Source of the DNA: Humitalea sp050632385
GTDB taxonomy: Bacteria; Pseudomonadota; Alphaproteobacteria; Acetobacterales; Acetobacteraceae
NCBI RefSeq assembly: GCF_050632385.1
Contig: NZ_CP192599.1
Coordinates: 1,302,001-1,366,000, forward strand
Direction: 5' to 3'
Length of the DNA stretch: 64,000 bases
This document shows, piece by piece, positions 52,555 through 62,011 of this stretch (position 1 is the first letter of the stretch; each line of letters starts with the position of its first letter). Made by a program: the position numbers and the translations under genes. The notes under the pieces are model-generated. The model did not search any database, had not been told where the DNA came from, and was given only the letters and a program-made list of their open reading frames with translations.

Positions 52555-53892
52555 ATGGGCGCCGTTATCCTGATGCCCGCGCTGTCCCCCACCATGACGG
52601 AGGGCAAGCTCGCCCGCTGGCTGAAGAACGAGGGCGACAACGTGAAGTCCGGCGACGTGATCGCCGAGATCGAGACCGACAAGGCGACCATGGAAGTGGA
52701 AGCCGTGGATGAGGGCGTGCTGACGCGCATCCTGGTCCTGGCCGGCACCGAGGGTGTGCAGGTCAATGCCGCCATCGCCGAACTGGATGGCGGCGACACC
52801 AAGGCGACGGTCGCTGCCGCCGCGGTCGCCCCCATGGGGCTGCCGACGCCCAAGCCCGCGCCATCGGTTCCCGCAGCACCCGTCGCCGCCGCCGAAAAGG
52901 ACTGGGGCCCGACCGCCCACATCACCGTCCGTGAAGCGCTGCGCGACGCCATGGCCGCCGAGATGCGCGCCAATTCCGACGTCTTCCTGATGGGTGAGGA
53001 AGTCGGCCAGTACCAGGGCGCCTACAAGATCAGCCAGGGCCTGCTGGACGAGTTCGGGCCCAAGCGCGTCATCGACATGCCGATCACCGAACATGGCTTT
53101 ACCGGCATGGCGGTGGGTGCCGCGATGAACGGGCTGCGGCCGATCGTCGAATACATGACGTTCAACTTCTCGATGCAGGCGATCGACCAGATCATCAATT
53201 CGGCGGCGAAGACGCTGTACATGTCGGGTGGCCAGTTGGGGTGCCCGATCGTGTTCCGCGGCGCCAATGGCGCGGCCAGCCGCGTCGCCGCTCAGCATTC
53301 CCAATGCTACGCGTCCTGGTACGCGCATTGCCCGGGGCTGAAGGTCGTCGCTCCCTGGTCGGCGGCGGATGCCAAGGGCTTGCTGCGGGCCGCGATCCGC
53401 GACCCGAACCCGGTCATTTTCCTGGAAAACGAAATCCTCTACGGCCAGTCCTTCGACTGCCCGACCGACGAGGATTTCGTGCTGCCGATCGGCAAGGCCA
53501 AGATCGAACGCGCGGGCACCGATGTCACCATCGTCGCCTTCTCGATCATGGTCGGGATGGCGATGCAGGCGGCCGACAAGCTGGCCGAGATGGGCATCAG
53601 CGCGGAGGTCATCAACCTGCGTTCGCTGCGCCCGCTGGATACGGAAACCATCGCCGCATCGGTCCGCAAGACCAACCGCCTGGTGACCTTGGAGGAGGGC
53701 TGGCCCTTCGCCGGGATGGGCGCCGAAATCGCGATGCAGATGATCGAAAGCTGCTTCGACGACCTCGATGCGCCGCCGGTGCGGGTGCATGGGCTTGATG
53801 TCCCGATGCCCTATGCCGCGAACCTGGAAAAGCTCGCCTTGCCGCGGGTCGAACAGGTGATCGATGCCGTCAAAAGCGTAACCTACAAGTAG
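52555..53892 (+). CDS. pdhB: Pyruvate dehydrogenase E1 beta subunit with lipoyl domain
   Basis: Second half of E1, 445 residues. Residues 1-80 form a lipoyl domain with the modified Lys K43 in IETDKATMEVEA. A Pro/Ala linker follows, then the transketolase-like beta domain (ITVREALRDAMAAEMRANSD, GEEVGQYQGAYKISQGL, RVIDMPITEHGFTGMAVGAA). A lipoyl domain on E1-beta is a known alphaproteobacterial trait. It begins 3 bases after the pdhA stop. Confidence 0.97.
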   Translation: MGAVILMPALSPTMTEGKLARWLKNEGDNVKSGDVIAEIETDKATMEVEAVDEGVLTRILVLAGTEGVQVNAAIAELDGGDTKATVAAAAVAPMGLPTPKPAPSVPAAPVAAAEKDWGPTAHITVREALRDAMAAEMRANSDVFLMGEEVGQYQGAYKISQGLLDEFGPKRVIDMPITEHGFTGMAVGAAMNGLRPIVEYMTFNFSMQAIDQIINSAAKTLYMSGGQLGCPIVFRGANGAASRVAAQHSQCYASWYAHCPGLKVVAPWSAADAKGLLRAAIRDPNPVIFLENEILYGQSFDCPTDEDFVLPIGKAKIERAGTDVTIVAFSIMVGMAMQAADKLAEMGISAEVINLRSLRPLDTETIAASVRKTNRLVTLEEGWPFAGMGAEIAMQMIESCFDDLDAPPVRVHGLDVPMPYAANLEKLALPRVEQVIDAVKSVTYK

Positions 53893-53903
53893 GGGGGCGG
53901 ACC

Positions 53904-55199
53904 ATGGCGACCAACATCCTGATGCCGGCGCTGAGCCCCACGATGACCGAGGGCACCTTGGCCCGCTGGCTCAAGAAGGAAGGCGACACCGTCAAGGCCG
54001 GCGACATCATCGCCGAGATCGAGACCGACAAGGCGACGATGGAAGTCGAAGCCGTGGATGAGGGCATCCTCGGCAAGATCCTGGTCGCCGATGGCACGGC
54101 CGGGGTGAAGGTCAACGACCCCATCGCGGTGTTGGTGGAGAAGGGCGAGGCGGTGCCGAGCGCCGCCGCAGTCCCGGCTGCCGCTGCCCCCGCACCGGCG
54201 CCCGCGCCCGTGACCACCGCCCCGGCACCCGTTTCGCCGGGCGCGGCCCAGGGCTTCAACCCGCAACCCGACCCGCCGAAGCCGGGCGACCGCACCATCG
54301 CATCCCCCCTGGCCCGCCGCATGGCCGCCCAGGCCGGGTTGTCGCTGGCCAGCATCGCCGGCTCCGGCCCGCAGGGGCGGATCGTGAAGGCGGATGTGGA
54401 AGCCGCCCTGTCGCGCCCCGCCACCGCCGCTCCGGCCGCCGCTGCCGCCCCGGCACCTGTCGCCGCGCCGGCACCGAAAGCAGCACCCGTCGCGGTCTCG
54501 GCCGCCCATACCGCCGTGCCGAACAGCACCATGCGCAAGGTCATCGCGCGGCGCCTGTCGGAATCCAAGCAGACCATCCCGCACTTCTACGCCTCGATGG
54601 AGATCGAGCTGGATGCGGCGTTGAAGCTGCGCGCCGACCTGAACGCGAAAAGCCCCAAGGAAGGGCCGGGCGCGTTCAAGCTTTCGGTCAACGACCTCAT
54701 TATCAAGGCCGCCGCCGCCACGCTGCGTAAGTTCCCCGGCGTGAACGCGATGTGGACCGATGATGCGATCCTGCAGTTCCACGACGTCGATATCTCGGTC
54801 GCTGTGTCGATCCCCGACGGGCTGATCACGCCCATCGTGAAACAGGCCGACCGCAAGGGCCTGGCGACGATCAGCGCCGAGATGAAGGACCTGGCCGCAC
54901 GCGCCAAGACCGGCAAGCTGAAGCCCGAGGAATTCCAGGGCGGCGGCTTCTCGATCTCCAACATGGGCATGTTCGGCGTCAGCCATTTCGCGGCGATCGT
55001 GAACCCGCCGCAGGCCGGCATCCTGGCCGTCGGCGCGGGCGAACAGCGGGCCGTGGTGAAGAACGGCGCGCTGGCCATCGCGACCATGATGACCGTCACC
55101 CTGTCGGTGGATCATCGGGTGATCGACGGCGCGCTGGCGGCCGAATGGCTGGCGGCGTTCAAGCGGATCGTCGAAGACCCCCTGAGCCTCATGCTGTGA
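53904..55199 (+). CDS. pdhC: Dihydrolipoamide acetyltransferase (PDH E2)
   Basis: Core of the pyruvate dehydrogenase complex, moving the acetyl group to CoA. It has 431 residues: lipoyl domain 1-80 with K43, Pro/Ala linker, peripheral subunit-binding domain (about 132-170, ASPLARRMAAQAGLSLASIA), second linker, then the catalytic domain ending in VDHRVIDGALAAEWL with catalytic H404. The lipoyl domain nearly repeats that of PdhB. The stop overlaps the next start (GTGA). Confidence 0.97.
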   Translation: MATNILMPALSPTMTEGTLARWLKKEGDTVKAGDIIAEIETDKATMEVEAVDEGILGKILVADGTAGVKVNDPIAVLVEKGEAVPSAAAVPAAAAPAPAPAPVTTAPAPVSPGAAQGFNPQPDPPKPGDRTIASPLARRMAAQAGLSLASIAGSGPQGRIVKADVEAALSRPATAAPAAAAAPAPVAAPAPKAAPVAVSAAHTAVPNSTMRKVIARRLSESKQTIPHFYASMEIELDAALKLRADLNAKSPKEGPGAFKLSVNDLIIKAAAATLRKFPGVNAMWTDDAILQFHDVDISVAVSIPDGLITPIVKQADRKGLATISAEMKDLAARAKTGKLKPEEFQGGGFSISNMGMFGVSHFAAIVNPPQAGILAVGAGEQRAVVKNGALAIATMMTVTLSVDHRVIDGALAAEWLAAFKRIVEDPLSLML

Positions 55200-55681
55200 C
55201 CTTGTCGGTGCGCGACGCGGTGCCTGGCGATGTGCCGGTCATCGCGGGCTTTGTGCGCGCCCTGGCGGAGTTCGAACACCTGGCCCATGAGGCGGTGGGC
55301 ACCGAACCCGAGTTTTTCGACGCTTTGTTCGGCACCCCTCGTCGCGCCGGCTGCCTCATCGCCGAGGTCGACGGCATCCCCGCCGGCATGGCGCTCTACC
55401 ATTGGACCTTCTCCACCTTCCTGGCCAAGCCCGGCCGGTGGCTGGAGGACCTCTGGGTCGACCCGGCCTATCGCCGCCGCGGCATCGCGCGCGCGCTGTT
55501 CGCCCGGCTTTCGGCCGAAACCCTGGCCGAGGGTGGCGGGCGCCTGGCCTGGTCGGTGCTGGACTGGAATACGCCGGCCATCGCGACCTATGACGCGATG
55601 GGCGCGCAAAGCCTGAATGAATGGACCACGCGGCGCCTTGGCGGCGACGCGCTCAAAAACCTGGCAGCGGAGGCGGCGTGA
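55196..55681 (+). CDS. GNAT-family N-acetyltransferase
   Basis: Acetyl-CoA dependent transferase of about 161 residues, from a GTG inside the pdhC stop. The acetyl-CoA loop is in WLEDLWVDPAYRRRGIARAL, followed by SVLDWNTPAIATYDAMGA, as in diamine and amino-acid acetyltransferases. It lies between E2 and E3 of the PDH operon with overlaps at both ends (GTGA and TGATG), so it is made together with the complex. The substrate is not known. Confidence 0.85.
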   Translation: MTLSVRDAVPGDVPVIAGFVRALAEFEHLAHEAVGTEPEFFDALFGTPRRAGCLIAEVDGIPAGMALYHWTFSTFLAKPGRWLEDLWVDPAYRRRGIARALFARLSAETLAEGGGRLAWSVLDWNTPAIATYDAMGAQSLNEWTTRRLGGDALKNLAAEAA

Positions 55682-57075
55682 TGGCTGAAACCTATGACCT
55701 GATCGTCGTCGGCGGTGGTCCCGGCGGCTATGTCGCGGCGATCCGCGCGGCGCAGTTGAAGATGAAGGTCGCGTTGGTCGAACGCGAGAACCTGGGCGGC
55801 ATCTGCCTCAACTGGGGCTGCATCCCGACCAAGGCGCTGCTGCGCGCGTCGGAGATCAACCACCTGCTGCACACGCTGGATGCCTATGGCTTCGCGGCCG
55901 ACAACATCCGCTTCGACTTCGCCAAGGTGATCAAGCGGTCGCGCGGCGTCGCCGGCCAATTGTCGGGCGGCGTGAAGCACCTGATGAAGAAGAACAAGAT
56001 CACCGTCTATGACGGGCAGGGCGCGCTCGCCGGCCCGGGCAAGCTGTCGGTGACCAAGGATGGGAAGTCGGTCGCGGATCTCGCGGCCAAGCACATCATC
56101 CTGGCGACGGGCGCGCGCGCCCGCACCATCCCGGGCATCGAGGCCGACGGCAAGCTGATCTGGACCTACCGCGAGGCGATGACGCCGCCCGCGCTGCCCA
56201 AGAAGCTGATCGTCATCGGGTCCGGTGCCATCGGCAGCGAATTCGCCAGCTTCTACCAGAACATGGGGTCGCAGGTGACCCTGATCGAAGTCATGGACCG
56301 CATCCTGCCGGTGGAGGACGCCGAGGTCGGCGCCTTCGTCCACAAGGCCTTTACCAAGCAGGGCATGACCGTGCTGATCAAGGCGCAGGTCCAGGGCGTC
56401 CGCAAGGGCGCCGATGACGTGACCGCGGTGGTCGAGGTCGATGGCAAGGTCAGCGAGATCAAGGCCGACCGCCTGATCTCCGCCGTCGGCATCGTCGGCA
56501 ATGTCGAGGGCATCGGCCTGGAAGGCACCAAGGTCGTCGTCGATCGGACCCATGTCGTCACCGACCCGATGGGCCGGACCGGCGAACCCGGGGTCTATGC
56601 CATCGGCGACCTGACCGGCCCGCCCTGGCTCGCGCATAAGGCGAGCCATGAGGGGGTGATCTGCGTCGAGAATATCGCCGGGCTGCATCCGCATGCGATG
56701 GATGTGATGAACATCCCCGGCTGCACCTATTGCCGCCCGCAGGTCGCCTCGGTCGGGCTGACCGAGGCTGCGGCCAAGGCCAAGGGGCATGACCTCAAGG
56801 TCGGGCGCTTCCCCTTCATCGGCAATGGCAAGGCCATCGCCATGGGCGAGCCGGAAGGTTTCGTGAAGACGGTCTTCGACGCCAAGACCGGGGAATTGCT
56901 GGGGGCCCATATGGTCGGGCCCGAGGTGACGGAGCTGATTCAGGGCTACGTCATTGCCCGGACTCTGGAGAGCACCGAAGCCGAATTGATGCACACGGTC
57001 TTTCCGCATCCCACCGTCTCGGAAACGATGCATGAGTCGGTGCTTGATGCTTACGGCCGGGTGATCCACATCTAG
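55681..57075 (+). CDS. lpdA: Dihydrolipoamide dehydrogenase (E3)
   Basis: FAD enzyme that re-oxidises the lipoyl groups. It has 464 residues. FAD motif VVGGGPGGYVAA, redox-active disulfide C42/C47 in GGICLNWGCIPTKALL, NAD motif VIGSGAIGSEFASF, and the His-Glu pair H443/E448 in FPHPTVSE of the dimer interface. The gene follows the GNAT gene with a shared TGATG and is followed by lipA after 3 bases. Confidence 0.97.
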   Translation: MAETYDLIVVGGGPGGYVAAIRAAQLKMKVALVERENLGGICLNWGCIPTKALLRASEINHLLHTLDAYGFAADNIRFDFAKVIKRSRGVAGQLSGGVKHLMKKNKITVYDGQGALAGPGKLSVTKDGKSVADLAAKHIILATGARARTIPGIEADGKLIWTYREAMTPPALPKKLIVIGSGAIGSEFASFYQNMGSQVTLIEVMDRILPVEDAEVGAFVHKAFTKQGMTVLIKAQVQGVRKGADDVTAVVEVDGKVSEIKADRLISAVGIVGNVEGIGLEGTKVVVDRTHVVTDPMGRTGEPGVYAIGDLTGPPWLAHKASHEGVICVENIAGLHPHAMDVMNIPGCTYCRPQVASVGLTEAAAKAKGHDLKVGRFPFIGNGKAIAMGEPEGFVKTVFDAKTGELLGAHMVGPEVTELIQGYVIARTLESTEAELMHTVFPHPTVSETMHESVLDAYGRVIHI

Positions 57076-57078
57076 CCT

Positions 57079-58035
57079 ATGCGCGTCGAGATCAATCATG
57101 CCCGGACCGGGGCCGATCGGCACCCGGAAAAGGCCAATCGCCCCGACAACCCCATCCAGCGCAAGCCGGATTGGATCAGGGTCAAGGCGCCCAATCACCC
57201 GATCTACCACGAGACCCGTGAACTGATGCGGGCCAACCGCCTGGTCACGGTCTGCGAGGAAGCGGCCTGCCCGAACATCGGCGAATGCTGGTCGCAGCGC
57301 CACGCGACCATGATGATCATGGGCGAGACCTGCACCCGCGCCTGCGCCTTCTGCAATGTCGCGACCGGTATGCCCAACCCGCTGGATATCGACGAGCCAC
57401 GCAGGGTCGGCGATGCGGTGGCCAAGCTGGGCCTGCGCCACGTCGTCATCACCAGCGTGGACCGGGACGACCTGAAGGACGGCGGGGCGCTGCATTTCGC
57501 CGAGACCATCGCCGCGATCCGCGCTTCGGCACCGGACACCACGATCGAAATCCTGACGCCGGATTTTTTACGCAAGGACGGCGCCCTGCCGGTGGTCGTT
57601 ACGGCCCGGCCCGATGTGTTCAACCACAACCTGGAAACCGTGCCGCGTCTCTACCCGACGATCCGCCCGGGCGCCCGCTACTTCCATTCCCTGCGGCTGC
57701 TGGATCAGGTGAAGGCGCAGGATCCCTCCATCTTCACCAAGTCAGGCATCATGGTCGGCCTGGGCGAAACCCGCGGTGAAGTGCTGCAGGTGATGGATGA
57801 CCTGCGCAGCGCCGACGTCGACTTCCTCACCATCGGCCAATATTTGCAGCCGACGAAGAAGCACGCCGCCGTGGACCGCTTCGTCCCCCCCGCCGAGTTC
57901 GAGGACTACGCCCGGATGGCGCGTGCGAAGGGGTTCCTGGTCGTCTCGGCGACGCCGCTGACCCGGTCGTCCTACCACGCGGACAGCGACTTCCTGGCCC
58001 TGCGCGCCGCGCGGGCGAAGATGCTCGCGGCCTGA
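57079..58035 (+). CDS. lipA: Lipoyl synthase
   Basis: Radical SAM enzyme that inserts two sulfurs into octanoyl groups on the lipoyl domains of PdhB and PdhC. It has 318 residues. The auxiliary cluster cysteines are C59, C64 and C70 (CEEAACPNIGEC). The radical SAM cluster is C85-X3-C89-X2-C92 (CTRACAFC). The C-terminal RSSY motif that binds the auxiliary cluster serine is present. Its place beside the PDH genes makes functional sense. Confidence 0.97.
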   Translation: MRVEINHARTGADRHPEKANRPDNPIQRKPDWIRVKAPNHPIYHETRELMRANRLVTVCEEAACPNIGECWSQRHATMMIMGETCTRACAFCNVATGMPNPLDIDEPRRVGDAVAKLGLRHVVITSVDRDDLKDGGALHFAETIAAIRASAPDTTIEILTPDFLRKDGALPVVVTARPDVFNHNLETVPRLYPTIRPGARYFHSLRLLDQVKAQDPSIFTKSGIMVGLGETRGEVLQVMDDLRSADVDFLTIGQYLQPTKKHAAVDRFVPPAEFEDYARMARAKGFLVVSATPLTRSSYHADSDFLALRAARAKMLAA

Positions 58036-58036
58036 C

Positions 58037-58507
58037 ATGCCGACGCATGCGGAAAAGCGCATCTTCCGGCATTCGCCGGAACAGATGTTCGAACTCGTGG
58101 CCGATGTCCGACGCTACCCGGAATTTTTACCGTGGTGCGTCGGCGCGCGGGTGCTGACCCGGACCGAAACGGAACTCGTCGCGGACCTGACCATCGGCTT
58201 CAAGATGTTCCGCGAATCCTTCCGTTCGCGCGTGACCTTGGACCGGCCTAGTCAGGTGGGCGTCACCTACGAAAACGGACCGTTCCGTTATTTGAACAAT
58301 ACCTGGAACTTCAAGCCGCATGCGCAGGGCTGCGAGGTCGATTTCTTCGTCGACTTCGAATTCCGCAGTGCCTTGCTCCAGGCCGTGATCGGCGTGGTGT
58401 TCAACGAGGCCGTGCGGGTGATGGTCGGCGCCTTCGAACGCCGGGCGCGCGTGCTCTATGGCCGCAATATCGCCCCGCCGAGTGCCGCCCCGGCCCACGT
58501 GACGTAG
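58037..58507 (+). CDS. Coq10/RatA-type START-domain protein
   Basis: A 156-residue ligand-binding protein of the polyketide cyclase/START fold, homologous to yeast Coq10 and bacterial RatA. It probably helps ubiquinone reach the respiratory chain. The opening KRIFRHSPEQMFELVADVRRYPEFLPWC and the segment ENGPFRYLNNTWNFKPHAQG are typical. It begins one base after lipA, and the order lipA-coq10 is common in alphaproteobacteria. Confidence 0.88.
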   Translation: MPTHAEKRIFRHSPEQMFELVADVRRYPEFLPWCVGARVLTRTETELVADLTIGFKMFRESFRSRVTLDRPSQVGVTYENGPFRYLNNTWNFKPHAQGCEVDFFVDFEFRSALLQAVIGVVFNEAVRVMVGAFERRARVLYGRNIAPPSAAPAHVT

Positions 58508-58533
58508 GGCATCGGCCCTGGCATGGTCGGGGC

Positions 58534-59610
58534 ATGAACGCTTTTTCCTATATCCCCGCCCGTCCGGACCCCGCCCTCCCGCCGGTCCTGGCCAATCTCT
58601 ACTCCGACACCCAGACCCGCCCGACGCCGGCGATGCGCGATGCCATGCACGCCGCCGATTGCGGCGACGAACAGCATGGCGACGACCCCACGGTCTGGGC
58701 GCTGTGCGACCGCATGGCGGCCCTGCTGGGCAAGGAAGCGGCGATGTTCCTGCCCTCCGGCACCATGTGCAACGTCGTTGCCCTGCTGGTGCATTGCCGC
58801 CCGGGCGATGAGGTCCTGGCCCATCGCACCGCGCACATCATCACCAGTGAACACGGCAACCACGCGGCCCTCGGCGGCATCATGATGAACCCGCTCGACG
58901 GCGCGCGGGGCCTGTTCGACGTGCCGACGCTAGAGGCCGCCCTGCGCTCCCGCAGCCGCTATTCGCCGCCCCAGGCGCTGCTGGAGGTTGAGCAGACCGC
59001 CAACCTCGGCGGCGGCGTTGTCTGGCCGCAGGCGCAGTTGGATGCGGTGCTGGCGCGCGGCCATGCGGCGGGCCTGGCCACCCACATGGACGGTGCCCGG
59101 CTGATGAATGCCGTGGTCGCGACCGCCATCCCCGCGGCCGAAATGGTCGCGGGCTGCGACAGCGTCTGGTTGGATTTCACCAAGGGGCTCGGCGCGCCGC
59201 TCGGTGCCGTGCTGGCGGGGAGCCAGGCCTTCATCTCCGAAGCCTGGCGCTGGAAGCAGCGGCTGGGCGGGTCGATGCGCCAGGGCGGAATTTCCGCCGC
59301 CGCCTGCCTCTATGCGATCGAGCACAACGTCGACCGCCTGGCCGAAGACCACGACAACGCCCGCGCCCTGGCGCGCGGCCTGTCGCAGATCCCGGGCATG
59401 GTGGTCGAAGCCCCCGACACCAATTTGGTGTTCTTCGATCCCCGCGGCGCCGGGCTGACGGCCGAGGCCTTTGCCGGGGCGATGCGTGCCAAGGGCGTGA
59501 TGGTCAGCACCCTGGCGGGGCGGGTGCGGGCTTGCACGCATCTGGACGTGTCGGCGGCGCAGATCGAGGTTGCGCTGACCGCGGCACGGGCGGTCTGCGC
59601 CGCGGTGTGA
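58534..59610 (+). CDS. Low-specificity L-threonine aldolase
   Basis: PLP enzyme that splits threonine or allo-threonine to glycine and acetaldehyde. It has 358 residues. The PLP Lys is K217 in DFTKGLGAPLGAVLAG, with earlier FLPSGTMCN and HMDGARLMNA. All are standard for the beta-eliminating lyase family. It is 26 bases after coq10 but probably separate from it in function. It ends three bases before the stop of the convergent LysE gene. Confidence 0.92.
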   Translation: MNAFSYIPARPDPALPPVLANLYSDTQTRPTPAMRDAMHAADCGDEQHGDDPTVWALCDRMAALLGKEAAMFLPSGTMCNVVALLVHCRPGDEVLAHRTAHIITSEHGNHAALGGIMMNPLDGARGLFDVPTLEAALRSRSRYSPPQALLEVEQTANLGGGVVWPQAQLDAVLARGHAAGLATHMDGARLMNAVVATAIPAAEMVAGCDSVWLDFTKGLGAPLGAVLAGSQAFISEAWRWKQRLGGSMRQGGISAAACLYAIEHNVDRLAEDHDNARALARGLSQIPGMVVEAPDTNLVFFDPRGAGLTAEAFAGAMRAKGVMVSTLAGRVRACTHLDVSAAQIEVALTAARAVCAAV

Positions 59611-59613
59611 CGC

Positions 59614-60258
59614 TCAGCCCGCCGGGCGCCGCGCGAAGAGCAGCGTGGCGCCCAGCGCGCACATCACCGCGCCCGAGGCCTCCCGCATCCGCCGCATGAT
59701 GATGGGCCGGGTCGCCAGCCCATCGCGCAGCGAGCCGGCCCCGAAGGCGACGCCGACATCGACGGCCGTGTTCAACACCACCGAAATCGCCCCGAGCACC
59801 AGGAACTGCGCCGCGACATCGCCCCGCGCCGGGTCGATGAATTGCGGTACGAAGGCCAGGAAGAAGGCCGCCGTCTTGGGGTTCAGCGCCTCGACCACGG
59901 CGCCTTCGCGAAACGCCTGCCGGAAGCCGCCGGGGCCCTGGAGCCCATCAGTCACCCCCGCCGGATCCTGCCTGGCCGCACGGATGGTCCTGACCCCGAG
60001 CCAGAGGAGGTAGAGCGCACCCGCCAGCTTCACCATGGCAAAAGCCTCGGCACTGGCCAGCACCAGCGCCGAGACGCCAAAGGCGCCGGCCGCGATGTGC
60101 ACCGTGCCACCCAGCCCGGTCCCAAAGCTTGAAGCGATACCCGCCCCGCGCCCGCCGGCCAGGCTGCGCGCGGCGACGTAGAAGATGCCGGGGCCGGGTG
60201 TGGCCGCGATCAGCAAGGCGGCGGCGATGTAGAGCAGCAGGGCAGGGGTGTCGAACAC
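59614..60258 (-). CDS. LysE/RhtB-family amino acid exporter
   Basis: Inner-membrane exporter of amino acids or their derivatives, 214 residues with about six membrane segments. The motif ATPGPGIFYVAARSLAGGRGAGI near the N-terminus is the family signature, and LNPKTAAFFLAFVPQFIDP is the conserved second motif. It faces the threonine aldolase gene, so threonine or homoserine export is plausible but unproven. Confidence 0.9.
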   Translation of the reverse strand: MFDTPALLLYIAAALLIAATPGPGIFYVAARSLAGGRGAGIASSFGTGLGGTVHIAAGAFGVSALVLASAEAFAMVKLAGALYLLWLGVRTIRAARQDPAGVTDGLQGPGGFRQAFREGAVVEALNPKTAAFFLAFVPQFIDPARGDVAAQFLVLGAISVVLNTAVDVGVAFGAGSLRDGLATRPIIMRRMREASGAVMCALGATLLFARRPAG

Positions 60259-60268
60259 GGCGGCCTCC

Positions 60269-60760
60269 TTAGGCGATGCTGGCGCGGGCCAGATTCAGCG
60301 CCGCCACCACCGTCTCGGCCCGCACCGCCGCCCGGTCGCCCGGAAACACGAAGCGCAGCACCCGCGTCTCGCCGCCCCGCCGTGCCGCGGCGACGAAGAC
60401 CAGCCCCACCGGCTTGTCCGGCGTCGCCCCGCCCGGCCCCGCGATGCCGGTGGTCGAGACCGCGACATCCGCGCCTGTCGCCCGCAGCGCGCCCTCGGCC
60501 ATCGCCCGCGCGCAGACTTCGCTGACCGCGCCATGGCTTTCCAGCACCGTCGCCGGCACGCCCAGCATCTGCATCTTCTGACCGTTGGAATAGGTCACGA
60601 AGCCACCGTGCACGCAGGCCGAACTGCCCGCGATCGCGGTTAGCGCCGCCGCCACCAGCCCCCCGGTGCAGGATTCGGCCGTGGCGATCCACAGGCCCCG
60701 GGCCTGCAAATCGGCCAGCAGGGCGGCGGATTGGTCCAGGGTCGATTGCGGCAGCATCAC
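60269..60760 (-). CDS. pncC: CinA/PncC-family NMN amidohydrolase
   Basis: Nicotinamide-nucleotide amidase that recycles NMN, 163 residues. It keeps the full motifs AESCTGG (28-34) and GIAGPGGATPDKPVGLVFVA, unlike the divergent paralogue at 24973-25455. It is coupled to pgpA by an ATGA overlap and is 10 bases upstream of lysE. An internal start at 60757 is possible. Confidence 0.92.
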   Translation of the reverse strand: MMLPQSTLDQSAALLADLQARGLWIATAESCTGGLVAAALTAIAGSSACVHGGFVTYSNGQKMQMLGVPATVLESHGAVSEVCARAMAEGALRATGADVAVSTTGIAGPGGATPDKPVGLVFVAAARRGGETRVLRFVFPGDRAAVRAETVVAALNLARASIA

Positions 60761-61191
60761 AAAAATATCCTTGCGCAGATCAGCACGATCGCGGCGAAAG
60801 CGCCGGCCAGCATGTCATCCCCCATCACCCCCAGCGCGCCGGGCTGCCGGTCGATCCAGCCGATCGGACCGGGCTTGGCGATGTCGAACAGGCGGAACAG
60901 GGCGAAGGCGCCCAGCACCCAGGCCAGGAAGCCAAGCCCCGCGACGGCCGGCACCGCGGCCAGGGCCAGCGCTTGGCCGGCACCCTCATCCACCACGACC
61001 CAGCCCGGATCGTCGGTCCGGTCGCGCAGGGCCCAGAACCCCAGCACCAGGCACAGCACCGACACGGCCAGGCAGGCCCATGGCCCGGCCCAGGCAAAGG
61101 GCAGCACCACCGCCGACCCCCAGGTGCCGGGGGCAGGGCGCAGATGCCCGACGCCGCCCAGCGAGGCGACGCGGTCGCTAAGCGATGCCAT
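60757..61191 (-). CDS. pgpA: Phosphatidylglycerophosphatase A
   Basis: Membrane enzyme that removes phosphate from phosphatidylglycerophosphate. It has 144 residues from MASLSDRVASLGG at 61191 (an in-frame start at 61230 is weaker). Motifs: GHLRPAPGTWGS, VVDEGAGQ, FRLFDIAKPGPIGWID and GVMGDDMLAG. Two or three membrane segments follow the family pattern. It overlaps the hydrolase 3' end by 14 bases and pncC by four. Confidence 0.93.
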   Translation of the reverse strand: MASLSDRVASLGGVGHLRPAPGTWGSAVVLPFAWAGPWACLAVSVLCLVLGFWALRDRTDDPGWVVVDEGAGQALALAAVPAVAGLGFLAWVLGAFALFRLFDIAKPGPIGWIDRQPGALGVMGDDMLAGAFAAIVLICARIFL

Positions 61192-62011
61192 CGAGGAAAT
61201 CATCCAGCACCGGGTCCACCGCCGCGCCACTCAGTGGCGGCGCATGCCCGACCCCCGGCACCGACACCACCCGCAGGTCGGGTTTTTCCCGCCGCATCCG
61301 GGCGACCGTGGCGGCGCTCAGCAAGCGGCTTTCCTCACCCCAGACCAGCAAGGTCGGCAATTGCGCCGAGCCTTGCCAGAACCGCCACAGATCGGGCGGC
61401 GGGCCGCCGCTTGCGGCCTCGGCCAGGCGGATGTCCCAGCGCGGGTGCAGCCGCCCGTCCTCGCCCTGGGCGTAGGTCAGCCCCGCCATGTCCCGCCAGC
61501 CGGCATCGTCCAGCCCGAGTGGCGGCATGTGGCGCCGCACATGCGCCGTCGCCGCATCCAGGTCGGCCAGCGCGGGGTCGGTGCCGACAAAATCCCGCAC
61601 GTCATCCAGGCCCGGTGCTTCCAGCGCCGGCCCGATGTCGTTCAGCACCACGCCGCGCAGCAAGGTCGCGCGCAGCACCGGGATGATCATCGACAGCAGC
61701 CCGCCGAAGGATGTCCCGACCGCGACCGCCCGGTGCAGCCCCAGCGCCGCGCAGGAATCCAGCACGTCACGCAGCGCATGTTCGGCCGAATAGCGGCCGA
61801 GGTCCTGGGAGCGGCCGCTTTCGCCGTGCCCCGCGTAATCCAGCGCCACGACCCGCCGCGTGCCGCCGTGGCGGGCGGCCAGCCGGGCGAAATCCAGGCT
61901 GGTCCGCGACAGGCCCGGCAGGCAGAGCAGCGGCGTGCGGTCTTCCGGCCCCGCCCAGTCCCGCGCCGCCAACGGCAGCCCGTCGCCGGCGTGGTACCGG
62001 ACCAGCCGCAT
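61178..62011 (-). CDS. Alpha/beta hydrolase
   Basis: Serine hydrolase of the alpha/beta fold, 277 residues from an ATG sharing bases with the slt stop (TGATG). The oxyanion region is CLPGLSRTSLD, the nucleophile S101 in AVGTSFGGLL, and the catalytic His H256 in VPGVGHAPPL. An Asp from the DIRLAEAA or LVWGEES regions would complete the triad. The substrate is unknown. It is between slt and pgpA in a tight leftward operon. Confidence 0.87.
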   Translation of the reverse strand: MRLVRYHAGDGLPLAARDWAGPEDRTPLLCLPGLSRTSLDFARLAARHGGTRRVVALDYAGHGESGRSQDLGRYSAEHALRDVLDSCAALGLHRAVAVGTSFGGLLSMIIPVLRATLLRGVVLNDIGPALEAPGLDDVRDFVGTDPALADLDAATAHVRRHMPPLGLDDAGWRDMAGLTYAQGEDGRLHPRWDIRLAEAASGGPPPDLWRFWQGSAQLPTLLVWGEESRLLSAATVARMRREKPDLRVVSVPGVGHAPPLSGAAVDPVLDDFLDGIA

